A stretch of DNA of 11,656 nucleotides from UBA11650 sp963997925 (GTDB lineage Bacteria; Chloroflexota; Dehalococcoidia; Lucifugimonadales; UBA3495): the NCBI GenBank assembly GCA_963997925.1, contig CAXEOX010000098.1, forward strand, positions 1 to 11,656, written 5' to 3'. Positions 1-7,141 of the stretch are shown one piece after another; position 1 is the first letter of the stretch, and every line of letters begins with the position of its first letter. A program made the position numbers and the translations under genes. Under the pieces are notes generated by a model. That model saw nothing but the letters and a program-made list of their open reading frames with translations, was not told the DNA's origin and searched no databases.

Positions 1-76
1 CGACCGGCGGTCCTATGTCCGGCGTCCAGCTAAAGCGGCTCAACACGAGGCGGTCCTTCTGGTTCTCAATAGCCAT
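1..76 (-). CDS. 5' end of an unidentified gene, cut by the window edge
   Basis: On the minus strand an ATG at 76-74 opens 25 codons without a stop up to the window edge. The product begins MAIENQKDRLVLSRF and continues with a W-T-P-D-I-G-P-P stretch. A purine-rich GGGAAGAG lies just upstream and could serve as ribosome binding site. The gene would be divergent from hppA, which leaves 158 bases between them for promoters. Nothing in the 25 visible residues identifies a family. The call rests only on the open frame, the start context and the fact that the space would otherwise be empty. Confidence 0.45.
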   Translation of the reverse strand, partial: MAIENQKDRLVLSRFSWTPDIGPPV

Positions 77-159
77 CGCTCTTCCCGGCGTAATCGTCTA
101 TACCCCCTGACGAGGCGGTCTTCGAGACTGCATCGTGCCTACGGCTCCATCGGTTTTTC

Positions 160-186
160 TTGACACTCACTGGGGATTGTGATAAG
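160..186 (+). promoter_or_regulatory. Candidate sigma70-type promoter for hppA
   Basis: A perfect -35 hexamer TTGACA at 160-165 is followed 15 bases later by GATAAG at 181-186, which has a TG one base upstream (TGTGATAAG, extended -10 form). Transcription would start near 193 and give a leader of about 40 bases before the ATG at 235. The spacing is short for a classical promoter, but the extended -10 makes up for it. No experimental support. Confidence 0.4.
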
Positions 187-234
187 TTTCGCACGCCTAA
201 AACCTGGGATTTTGTGGGTGAAAAGGAAAGATTT

Positions 235-2253
235 ATGGTGCCGATAATTCTGGCTTTTGTCGCCGGTGGAGTAGCTCTTCTCTTTGCCGCCATCACCGCT
301 ATTAGGTTGATCAAGGCCGACGAGGGGAACGAACAAGTGCGGGCCATTGGTGATGCGATCCGTATAGGGTCCAATGCATTTTTACGCCGGGAATATATGG
401 CGCTGCTCCCCTTCGTGGTGATTGTCGCGATTGTTCTAGGTGTATTGATCGACTGGTTGACTCTGGGATCCGTGGTTCCCAAAACGGCGATATCTTATCT
501 CGCGGGAACCATTTGCTCGGCATTTGCCGGGTTGGTTGGTATGAGCATCGCGGTACGGGCGAACGTGAGGACGGCAACGGCCGCCATCCGGGGCCTGAAC
601 CCGGCCTTGCGCGTAGCCTTCTCCAGCGGCACGGTCATGGGCGTGACGGTGGTTGGGATCGGCCTGATAGGCGTGACGGCTCTGTACGTTATCTTCCAGG
701 ACATCACGGTGGTGGCCGGCTTCGGCTTTGGCGCCAGCTCCATAGCTCTATTTGCCAGGGTTGGAGGCGGAATCTTCACCAAGGCCGCCGACGTGGGCAC
801 AGACCTGGTGGGTAAAGTTGAAGCGGGCATACCCGAGGACGATCCCCGCAATCCGGGAGTCATCGCCGACAACGTGGGAGACAACGTTGGCGACGTTGCT
901 GGCATGGGCGCCGATCTGTTCGAGTCCTATGTTGGGTCAATCATCGCTTGCATCGCCTTGGCGGGCGTAACCGCCTACGACGCCGGAACGGCGGTGTTAC
1001 CGCTGGTGATTGCCGCCGGAGGCATATTGGCGGCTATCCTGGGAACCTTTGTAGTGCGAAGCGGCGAGCAAGCCGATTTCGGGAAATTGCTTTGGTCCTT
1101 ACGGCGGGGTATCTTCGCCTCAGCGATACTGGTGGCTATCTTCGCGCTAGTCATCGTCCTAGCCATGGGCCTGGATATCAAACTGTTCTGGATCATATTG
1201 GTAGGCTTGGTGGCTGGCATAGTGATTGGCCTATCAACTGAATACTACACCTCTTACGATTACGGCCCCGTCAAGCAGATCGCGGCGAGCACGGAGACGG
1301 GGGCCGCCACAGTCATGATTAGTGGCATCGCCATCGGCATGATAAGCACGATAATTCCGCTGATAGCCATCAGCGTTACGATTCTAGTTGCCTTCGAATT
1401 ATCGGGCTTCTATGGTGTGGCCCTGGCAGGGGTTGGATTGCTGTCCACCCTGGGCATCACTCTGGCCACGGATGCCTACGGCCCCGTTGCGGATAACGCC
1501 GGTGGTATCGCCGAACAGGCTGGGTTGCCTGCGGAGGTGCGGGAGCGGACCGACGCTCTGGACGCCTTGGGGAACACCACCGCTGCCACCGGCAAGGGAT
1601 TCGCCATCGGCTCCGCCGCCCTTACCTCTTTGGCTCTGCTGGCGGCGTACGGGGTGGCGGCAGGATTGACCACGATAAATCTGCTAAGCCACACCACGTT
1701 GGTGGGGTTGTTGATCGGCGCCATGCTACCCTTCGTATTCTCCGCCCTCACTATGAAAGCGGTGGGGAGAGCAGCGATGTCGATCGTAGAGGAGGTCCGC
1801 CGCCAGTTCCGGGAGATTCCCGGAATAATGGACGGTACGGGCCAGCCCGACTACGCCCGGTGCGTGGATATCAGCACCACAGGCGCCCTAAAGGAGATGA
1901 TTATCCCCGGTTTGATGGCCGTGATTGTGCCCATCGCAACCGGTTTCATCTTGGGTCCGGAGGCGCTGGGAGGCTTGTTGATCGGTGCGGTGGGCGCCGG
2001 GTTCATGTTGGCGATAATGATGGCGACCGCTGGCGGCGCATGGGACAACGCCAAGAAATACGTGGAATTGGGGAACTTCGGTGGCAAGGGCTCCGATGCT
2101 CACAAAGCGGCTGTAGAGGGAGATGTGGTCGGTGATCCGTTCAAGGACACCTCCGGCCCGTCCTTGAACATCCTGCTCAAGCTGATGGCCATCGTTTCCC
2201 TAGTGTTCGCCCCGGTGTTCCTGAAGGTCACCCCTCTAATCGACCTGATCTAG
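235..2253 (+). CDS. hppA: Membrane-bound ion-pumping pyrophosphatase, K+-dependent type
   Basis: This is a polytopic inner-membrane enzyme that hydrolyses cytoplasmic PPi to 2 Pi and pumps H+ and/or Na+ outward. The 672 residues match the usual family length of 650-700 and are almost entirely hydrophobic helices. The hallmark DVGTDLVGKVE is at residues 186-196, followed by the NVGDNVGDVAG region with Mg-PPi-binding aspartates. GNTTAATGKG at 446-455 carries Ala450 and Gly453 where K+-independent enzymes have Lys and Thr, so activity should need K+. The gate glutamate sits in DLFESY (Glu230), the arrangement found in Na+ pumps and in some K+-dependent H+ pumps, so the ion cannot be assigned. 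The start is the ATG at 235, preceded by AAAGGAAAG. An in-frame TTG at 160 overlaps the -35 box and is rejected. The gene is followed by an intrinsic terminator and appears monocistronic. Confidence 0.96.
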   Translation: MVPIILAFVAGGVALLFAAITAIRLIKADEGNEQVRAIGDAIRIGSNAFLRREYMALLPFVVIVAIVLGVLIDWLTLGSVVPKTAISYLAGTICSAFAGLVGMSIAVRANVRTATAAIRGLNPALRVAFSSGTVMGVTVVGIGLIGVTALYVIFQDITVVAGFGFGASSIALFARVGGGIFTKAADVGTDLVGKVEAGIPEDDPRNPGVIADNVGDNVGDVAGMGADLFESYVGSIIACIALAGVTAYDAGTAVLPLVIAAGGILAAILGTFVVRSGEQADFGKLLWSLRRGIFASAILVAIFALVIVLAMGLDIKLFWIILVGLVAGIVIGLSTEYYTSYDYGPVKQIAASTETGAATVMISGIAIGMISTIIPLIAISVTILVAFELSGFYGVALAGVGLLSTLGITLATDAYGPVADNAGGIAEQAGLPAEVRERTDALDALGNTTAATGKGFAIGSAALTSLALLAAYGVAAGLTTINLLSHTTLVGLLIGAMLPFVFSALTMKAVGRAAMSIVEEVRRQFREIPGIMDGTGQPDYARCVDISTTGALKEMIIPGLMAVIVPIATGFILGPEALGGLLIGAVGAGFMLAIMMATAGGAWDNAKKYVELGNFGGKGSDAHKAAVEGDVVGDPFKDTSGPSLNILLKLMAIVSLVFAPVFLKVTPLIDLI

Positions 2254-2289
2254 AGGGAATAACAGGTCCGGAGACTGTAAGACCAATCG

Positions 2290-2325
2290 AGGGGCGGCTT
2301 CAAGCGGAGCCGCCCCTTATTTTTT
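2290..2325 (+). terminator. Intrinsic terminator of hppA
   Basis: A perfect 10-bp GC-rich stem (AGGGGCGGCT at 2290-2299 pairing with 2308-2317) with an 8-base loop is followed by TATTTTTT. It lies 37 bases after the hppA stop. The T-run is present only on the plus strand, so the structure ends plus-strand transcription and is not clearly bidirectional. Confidence 0.9.
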
Positions 2326-2521
2326 CCGGAACCGGCTCAAGGGACTCATGGCATCAGGCTCATCGGCATTTGCGGGCTTGGGATAAGTGAAACGATGACG
2401 ATGCGGGGAGCGAGTAAAGCGTAGCCAAGTAGCAGAGGTGGGCGAATCGGGGGCTACTTTGGGGTTGCCCATGCTCTGGCCGCGTAGGATGGGCTTCAGG
2501 AAGAGTCTTGAATTCTTCGGG
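2326..2521. other. Intergenic region between convergent genes
   Basis: This lies between the hppA terminator and the 3' end of the minus-strand RTX gene. I see no open frame of note. A 7-bp inverted repeat, AAGTAGC at 2427-2433 and GCTACTT at 2453-2459, is the only structure found. It has no T-run and is not a convincing terminator for the RTX gene. Confidence 0.4.
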
Positions 2522-2992
2522 TCAGGGGACCTGTCTCAGGATCGCGCAGATACCGTTGGTGCGATCTTTCCCCCGTCCTCCGTCACATAAATCATCACCT
2601 TCCCCGCCTCCCAAGAAGTCGTCCCCATCACCGCCAAACAGTTGATCACCTTCGTCAGCCCCTCCCCAAAGCACATCGTCTCCGTCACCGCCGTCCATCC
2701 GGTCGGCGCCACCCCTCCCTCTTAGTATATCGTTGCCGTTGCCACCGCAGATGATGTCATCGCCTTCCTGTCCTAAGACGACATCGTTCCCGTTCATTCC
2801 AAATATCACATCGTTGCGGGACGTGCCAACTATCTGATCATCCCCGTTGGTTCCGAGAATGTGGTCAGGATGATTGGAGTCATATGTTACTCCGAAGCAC
2901 GTAGGCAAGGGATCGGCGGCAAAAACTGTCGACTGTAATAACAGCATACCGCCCAAGCTTACTGTGAACATCATGATAAAAACCGCACGCAT
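2522..2992 (-). CDS. Small secreted RTX (haemolysin-type Ca2+-binding) repeat protein
   Basis: A 156-aa protein with a typical signal peptide: MRAVFIMMF, a hydrophobic core to about residue 25, and probable signal peptidase I cleavage after VFA. The mature part is mostly tandem nine-residue repeats of the GGxGxDxLx type from about residue 46 to 143 (for example GGNGNDILRG and GGDGDDFLGG), which fold as a Ca2+-binding parallel beta roll. There are four cysteines in the mature chain (32, 82, 136, 149), which could form disulfides outside the cell. No catalytic domain is attached and the protein is far shorter than RTX toxins, so a structural or surface role is more likely than toxicity. The ATG is preceded by GGGAGG at good spacing. 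The predicted Sec signal and the lack of adjacent type I secretion genes set it apart from classical RTX exoproteins. Confidence 0.88.
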   Translation of the reverse strand: MRAVFIMMFTVSLGGMLLLQSTVFAADPLPTCFGVTYDSNHPDHILGTNGDDQIVGTSRNDVIFGMNGNDVVLGQEGDDIICGGNGNDILRGRGGADRMDGGDGDDVLWGGADEGDQLFGGDGDDFLGGGEGDDLCDGGRGKDRTNGICAILRQVP

Positions 2993-3306
2993 CTTTCACC
3001 CTCCCGAAACGTATCTTCTGGTATCGGGTGGGCGTGCGCATCACTAGAAGGGGTGGTATCAAGGGTGATATTGGGATTAACCCCAACCGGCTACTCCCTG
3101 GAGTTGAAGCCTGGCGGCGAATCCCTCAGGGGACAGAATGAACGGAGGTAGCCAGAGACAGTACTAGAAAATACGAAGAAGGGGCATCGGTATGGGTCTT
3201 TGAAGTTCCCTGGTTGTACGGTATATCCGATATGAGGCTACTCAGTCTGCCTGATCGCCAACATAACCTGGGAATAACTGGTGGGCGTCTTTGTCTTAGC
3301 CGCCCC
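2993..3306. other. 314-base intergenic region, no gene seen
   Basis: This separates the 3' end of the phosphoesterase gene from the start of the RTX gene, both on the minus strand, so it should hold the RTX promoter. I could not point to a convincing -35/-10 pair. Open frames here are short and have no recognisable content. The end at 3298-3310 carries a 13-base exact copy of the right arm of the hppA terminator, AGCCGCCCCTTAT. Confidence 0.5.
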
Positions 3307-3870
3307 TTATCTTTCGCCCGTAAGTTGGACCAAGCTGACCAGCGTGGTAGCTCCTTTGATGTCTAATATCCCGACGGTACCCAGGCTTCCGGGACGGTGG
3401 GTACGCCCTGGATAGGTGGGGCTGCCTGGGTTCACCAGGAGCACTCCGTCGCGGATGCAAATCATCTCTTCGTGAGTGTCTCCGAAGAGCACCACATCCA
3501 CCGGTTGACCGAATTTCTTAGCCAAGAGGTCTCTGGCCGAGCCGTTAGGGAATTCCAGAACATCGCCGTTGGCGCCGGTACCCACGTGGGGGCCGGGCCA
3601 CTGGATATCGTGAATCATTCCGATGGACACATCTTCAACCTGAACCACCCGGGTTACCCGGGCAAGGCGGTCTCCGGCTTCGATGGGGTCTTCGTAGCCC
3701 CGCACCGCTAAGACCGGCGCAACGCTTTCCAGCACGTCCAGAACCCCGATGCATTCCAGGTCTCCGCAGTGGAGAATCAGGTCAACACCCTCAAAGGCTT
3801 TCAGGACTTGAGAGGGGAGGTCCTTTCCGGAGCCGGCGGAGTGGGTGTCTGAAATCAGTCCTACTCTCAT
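3307..3870 (-). CDS. YfcE/MJ0936-like calcineurin-fold metallophosphoesterase
   Basis: A 187-aa single-domain protein of the MJ0936/YfcE phosphodiesterase family, whose members hydrolyse phosphodiester bonds with two metal ions. Visible motifs: D-x-H at residues 8-10 (SDTH), GD at 36-37 (HCGDLE), His87, G-x-T-H at 130-133 and NPGS at 147-150. Two usual ligand motifs are altered. The GN(x)D motif reads GYED (Tyr59 in place of Asn), and the usual GHTH reads GDTH (Asp131). The start ATG overlaps the stop of the upstream LLM gene by four bases (ATGA), so the two are translationally coupled. It is the last gene of a three-gene minus-strand operon. Substrate unknown. The fold assignment is firm; the biochemical activity is less certain because of the substitutions. 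Confidence 0.88.
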   Translation of the reverse strand: MRVGLISDTHSAGSGKDLPSQVLKAFEGVDLILHCGDLECIGVLDVLESVAPVLAVRGYEDPIEAGDRLARVTRVVQVEDVSIGMIHDIQWPGPHVGTGANGDVLEFPNGSARDLLAKKFGQPVDVVLFGDTHEEMICIRDGVLLVNPGSPTYPGRTHRPGSLGTVGILDIKGATTLVSLVQLTGER

Positions 3871-4877
3871 GCGTTGGGAGCCAGGGCTTCGAGGGTGTGC
3901 TTTATCCCGTCGGTTGACGCGCCGTGGGGGAAAGCGACCACCGGCATGTCCGCTCCAGCGCTTCGGAACCGGTCAAGTTTGGCCCGGCAGGACGCTGCGT
4001 CGCCGATGACTGTGATGTTTTCCAGCATGTCTTCTGATATGGCGGCGGTGGCTTTGGTCCGGTCCCCAGCCGACCAGGCCTCACGCACGGCGTTAGCCTC
4101 ATCCTGGAATCCGGAACGGCTGAACAGGTTGTAGTAGTACTGCCCCATTCCGCCGATGTAATAGGCCATGTGGGCGCGGACCTGCTGCTTGGTTTCCTGT
4201 AACTCTTCAGGGCTGTCGGCCACGTGGCAGATGATTTGTGGAGCCACCGTGATTTGTGAGATGTCTCTTCCTGCCTTGTTGGCGGCTTCACCTATCTCGG
4301 CTGTCAATGCGGGTAGACGTCGGTGGTGGAGCCAGATAGGCAGCCAGCCATCGCCCAGTTGTCCGGTTAGCTCCAGGTTTCTCGGCCCCAAGCTTGCCAG
4401 ATATATGGGGATGTTTTCTTGCATGGGAGGCGACCCTAAGCGGAAACGGCCCAACTGGAAGAATTCTCCTTCATGGTTCAAGGGCTGGCCTGCCAGGGCT
4501 TTGCGGATAATCTCTATGTACTCTCGGGTCCGGGCCACCGGCTTCTCAAAGCTTTGACCGTGCCATTGTTCTATGAGCAACCGGCCGCTGGAACCCAATC
4601 CCAAGATCGCCCGTCCTTTGGATATCTGGTCTAGAGAGGCGATGGTCTGGGCGATGAGCGCTGGACTGCGGCTAAAAACCGGTACGATGCCCGTGCCCAC
4701 CCGGATCGACTGGGTATGGCAGGCAATCATGGTGAGGACGGTGAAGGCGTCGCGCCCCCAGGATTCTCCGGTGAAGAAAGTGTGGTAGCCCAACCGGTCG
4801 GCCAACTTAGCTATGGATATACGGTCGTCGTCCGAGATTTCCTGGCCGGCGCTTAGAGTCAGGGCGGTGTCACTCAT
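3867..4877 (-). CDS. LLM-class (luciferase-like) flavin/F420-dependent oxidoreductase
   Basis: A 336-aa protein of the bacterial luciferase-like TIM-barrel family, which uses FMN or coenzyme F420. Characteristic segments: the helix LADRLGYHTFFTGES near residues 25-39, GTGIVPVFSRSP at 61-72 (the GTG-I-P motif with the usual cis-peptide region), GRAILGLGSSGR at 88-99 with WHG at 105-107 as in F420-dependent Mer-like enzymes, and GDGWLP at 176-181 late in the barrel. I chose the ATG at 4877, two bases after the upstream stop, over an in-frame TTG at 4898 that would overlap the upstream gene. The 3' end overlaps the phosphoesterase start as ATGA. Substrate unknown. F420 use is plausible in Chloroflexota but cannot be told apart from FMN here. 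Confidence 0.9.
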   Translation of the reverse strand: MSDTALTLSAGQEISDDDRISIAKLADRLGYHTFFTGESWGRDAFTVLTMIACHTQSIRVGTGIVPVFSRSPALIAQTIASLDQISKGRAILGLGSSGRLLIEQWHGQSFEKPVARTREYIEIIRKALAGQPLNHEGEFFQLGRFRLGSPPMQENIPIYLASLGPRNLELTGQLGDGWLPIWLHHRRLPALTAEIGEAANKAGRDISQITVAPQIICHVADSPEELQETKQQVRAHMAYYIGGMGQYYYNLFSRSGFQDEANAVREAWSAGDRTKATAAISEDMLENITVIGDAASCRAKLDRFRSAGADMPVVAFPHGASTDGIKHTLEALAPNA

Positions 4878-4879
4878 CC

Positions 4880-5455
4880 CTAGTTGCGGCTCTCCCAAAG
4901 GGTGAAGTAGTCGGGCGAGTCGCCACGCAAAGCATCGGTCAGGTCGTGCATGGTTTCTTGATGCAACATGCGCTTTTCCTCGGTGACCAGGCGGGAGATG
5001 GTCTCTTCCCAGTTTTCCAGCGTCGCGTCGCCGATATTGGCTTTCAGGAGTTCCCGGAGACCGTCCAAAACCTGGTCCGCATGGGATGTCAGAGCGCCGC
5101 CGCTAATGACGAAGACTACCACGTTAGGGACTTCTTCCTCGTCGCCCAGATCAATGTCCAGCCGGTCCAGGATGAAAGTCATGGCTGTTTCCCGCATGAC
5201 CTCTTCAAGTCGCAATGGGAGGTTGATAAAGTGGCTGAAGGGGAAGCTGGTGTCTTCCCGGAGCACTTCGGAGAATTCCGCTTCGACGCTTTTGTAGAAT
5301 TCTTCCACGAAAACATCCCCGGTTTCCATCAGCAGAACCTGCTTAGGGTCTTCCCGTAGGTCGACCACGAGGAACTCCCTGAGGTGAGGGAAGATGCAGA
5401 GCTGGATGTCCGGGCGTTGGCCTTCCGGAAGTTGTGAGTTGAACAACTCATCCAT
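4880..5455 (-). CDS. Acidic soluble protein of unknown function, coupled to the LLM oxidoreductase gene
   Basis: I do not recognise this 191-aa protein. It has no signal peptide and no membrane segment, and it is strongly acidic, with Asp/Glu-rich stretches such as LDIDLGDEEE near residues 120-130. The pattern suggests an alternating alpha/beta fold: hydrophobic strands (REFLVVDL, QVLLMETG, NVVVFVISGG) separated by helices, with a charged helical C-terminal third. No catalytic motif was found. The stop lies two bases before the start of the LLM gene, so the pair is probably co-translated, which suggests a role linked to that oxidoreductase. The start ATG has AAGGAG 11 bases upstream, which is long spacing, with a CTCCTCCC tract between that could pair with it. 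Confidence 0.75.
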   Translation of the reverse strand: MDELFNSQLPEGQRPDIQLCIFPHLREFLVVDLREDPKQVLLMETGDVFVEEFYKSVEAEFSEVLREDTSFPFSHFINLPLRLEEVMRETAMTFILDRLDIDLGDEEEVPNVVVFVISGGALTSHADQVLDGLRELLKANIGDATLENWEETISRLVTEEKRMLHQETMHDLTDALRGDSPDYFTLWESRN

Positions 5456-5581
5456 TGGGAGGAGTTCTCCTTGTGGGACGGACCCGTTGGACCGATGGTC
5501 CGCTTTCTACTACTTTACCCCGCAATGAGGTAGTTATCCAGTCCGGTGCGGACTGGGCCACACCGCACTCTGAAAGCCGGA
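5456..5581 (-). promoter_or_regulatory. Structured leader between the otsA-like gene and the acidic-protein gene
   Basis: On the minus strand this 126-base gap contains two mutually exclusive stems. One pairs 5565-5558 with 5551-5544 (CGGTGTGG with CCGCACCG, one G-U). The other pairs 5556-5549 with 5545-5538 (CCAGTCCG with CGGACTGG). Further down, GGACC at 5501-5497 can pair with GGTCC at 5493-5489 or with a second GGTCC nearby. There is no T-run, so none is a standard intrinsic terminator. It may be a leader or attenuator for the downstream operon or a 3' stabilising structure for the upstream gene. Confidence 0.35.
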
Positions 5582-7141
5582 CTATAACAAGTCGGCGATG
5601 TCCAGGAATTGGCGGTGCAGCCAATGGGTGATGTCTTCGCGGCAAACGGAGTTGGCAAGCAGAGACGCGCGGCGTTCCCGGTCCTCGGGAGTCATGGTGA
5701 TGGCTTCATACAGCGCGTTCATGGTCCCTTCGATGTCGGTGGGCGATACGGTCAGCGCTCCTTCCGCCAGTTGATGGTGGACCCCGCTGGTGGCCGAGAG
5801 AATCAGCACCCCGTTCCGATCGTTGACCACCGGGCCTTCCTTGGCGACGAGATTCATCCCTTCGATGATTGTGTTCACCAGCAGGGCGTCGTAGAGCTTC
5901 ATCCCGGCGATGGCTTGGGTGTAGTTGTTCTCGATGAATGTCTGGATCGGCTGCCAGTCGGCGGTGCCAAGGGAGCGGTTGATTTGCTGGACCACCTGCT
6001 CAATCTCCTCCATGTATCGCTGGTACTGGCGGATGTGGGTGCGGGACGGCACTAGGAATGCTAGAAAGGTTACTTTGCCTATCAGTTCCGGATGGCGCTT
6101 CAGCATCAACTCGTAGGCTTTGAACCCCCGGACGATATTCTTGTTGGGCTCGGCGCGGTCGATCCGGACGATGGTCTTTTCGTTGCACAGGGGCGCCAGC
6201 TTGGCTTCGGATTCCAAGGCCCGGGGGGAGTTGGCGATGCGCTGAACTTCACCCACATTGATTGATATGGGATACACCTTTACGTCGGTCCGGTTGCCCT
6301 GCCACTCCACCGTAAAGTTATGATGGTCGATCTCGGCCTCGGGCAAAAACTCCTCCACCGTGTCGAGGAAACTGCGACGGTCCTGGGGTGATTGGAATCC
6401 CAGGAGATTGGTCTGACAGAGGGCGGAGCAGATCCGGTGGGTGATGTAGCTGGGTATCATCTGCCAGTACCGGGGCGTCGGCCAGGGGATGTGGACGAAG
6501 TGCTGGATGATTGCCTCGGGAATCTCCTGCCGCACGAACTCGGGCATCAGATAGAGATGGTAGTCGTGCCCAATCACGATGGGAGGCTTGTCGTTGCGCC
6601 GGGCGTCTTCGATTATCACTTTGGCGAAGGCCTGGTTCACGGGGACGTACCCTGTCTCCCATGCGTCATGGACCGTGGAGTCGACGTTGGGGTTGTAGGG
6701 CGGGTTCCACATATAGTGCTGCAGGAACCAGAGCAGCGGATTGCAGAACACGTTGTAGTATTTGTGGTAGACGCGCCGGGGAGTAACGACGTAACGAAGG
6801 TTGATCTTGTGTCCCGGCAGAGGCGATTGCAAGCGAGGGGCCAGTCCGTTGTTGGCGATGACCCGGTCGCCTTCGCCCATGGCGCTGGCCACCCAAGTGA
6901 ACTCAGAGGATTGAATCAAGGAGTTGAACGCTGTGACCACGCTGCCGCTGCCACGGCGGCCTTCGGGGCGGCCATCGGGGGTCATCTGGTGCTCTACGGG
7001 GCCGCGGTTGCTGGCCAGAAGAAGGGGCCTTTGCGAAAGCACCCTGTCACAGAGCTCTTGGAGCTCTGCCATGTTGTCGTCCTGGCTGGGCGACTCCCCT
7101 TTCCCATCAACCACCGTAAGCTCCTTATCCTCCATAGTCAT
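5582..7141 (-). CDS. otsA: GT20 glycosyltransferase, trehalose-6-phosphate synthase-like
   Basis: A 519-aa GT-B glycosyltransferase of family GT20. OtsA transfers glucose from a nucleotide sugar to glucose-6-phosphate. Motifs in order: SNRGPV at 44-49, a GSGS loop at 64-67 where OtsA usually has GGL, HDYHL at 192-196, FVHIPWPTPRYW at 215-226, the donor-phosphate pair Arg329 and Lys334 (RAEPNK; Arg262/Lys267 in E. coli OtsA), and EGMNLVAKE at 427-435, where E. coli has DGMNLVAKE (Asp361 becomes Glu427). There is no fused phosphatase domain. The changes put it in a divergent GT20 branch, so a related product such as glucosylglycerol-phosphate remains possible. The start at 7141 has only weak ribosome-binding sequence; the ATG at 7135 is equally possible. 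It probably takes part in osmolyte or stress metabolism. Confidence 0.87.
   Translation of the reverse strand: MTMEDKELTVVDGKGESPSQDDNMAELQELCDRVLSQRPLLLASNRGPVEHQMTPDGRPEGRRGSGSVVTAFNSLIQSSEFTWVASAMGEGDRVIANNGLAPRLQSPLPGHKINLRYVVTPRRVYHKYYNVFCNPLLWFLQHYMWNPPYNPNVDSTVHDAWETGYVPVNQAFAKVIIEDARRNDKPPIVIGHDYHLYLMPEFVRQEIPEAIIQHFVHIPWPTPRYWQMIPSYITHRICSALCQTNLLGFQSPQDRRSFLDTVEEFLPEAEIDHHNFTVEWQGNRTDVKVYPISINVGEVQRIANSPRALESEAKLAPLCNEKTIVRIDRAEPNKNIVRGFKAYELMLKRHPELIGKVTFLAFLVPSRTHIRQYQRYMEEIEQVVQQINRSLGTADWQPIQTFIENNYTQAIAGMKLYDALLVNTIIEGMNLVAKEGPVVNDRNGVLILSATSGVHHQLAEGALTVSPTDIEGTMNALYEAITMTPEDRERRASLLANSVCREDITHWLHRQFLDIADLL

Noticed and set aside
160..234. N-terminal extension of hppA from a TTG at 160
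   Set aside because: The TTG is part of the -35 hexamer. The extra 25 residues are hydrophilic and not typical of the family, while the ATG at 235 has a good ribosome binding site.
2427..2459. AAGTAGC/GCTACTT inverted repeat as an RTX terminator
   Set aside because: The loop is 19 bases, the stem only 7 bp and no T-run follows on the minus strand.
2522..2992. CRISPR-like or tandem DNA repeats in the RTX gene
   Set aside because: The periodicity is nine codons and varies at the DNA level. It reflects protein repeats, not a CRISPR array.
2880..3086. 68-codon minus-strand frame upstream of the RTX gene
   Set aside because: It overlaps the RTX signal-peptide region in another frame and shows no family features.
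3397..3711. 104-codon plus-strand frame over the phosphoesterase
   Set aside because: It lies wholly inside a gene with metallophosphoesterase motifs on the other strand and has no start context.
4878..4898. Earlier TTG start of the LLM oxidoreductase
   Set aside because: It would overlap the upstream gene by 19 bases. The ATG at 4877 sits right after the upstream stop and gives a normal family N-terminus.
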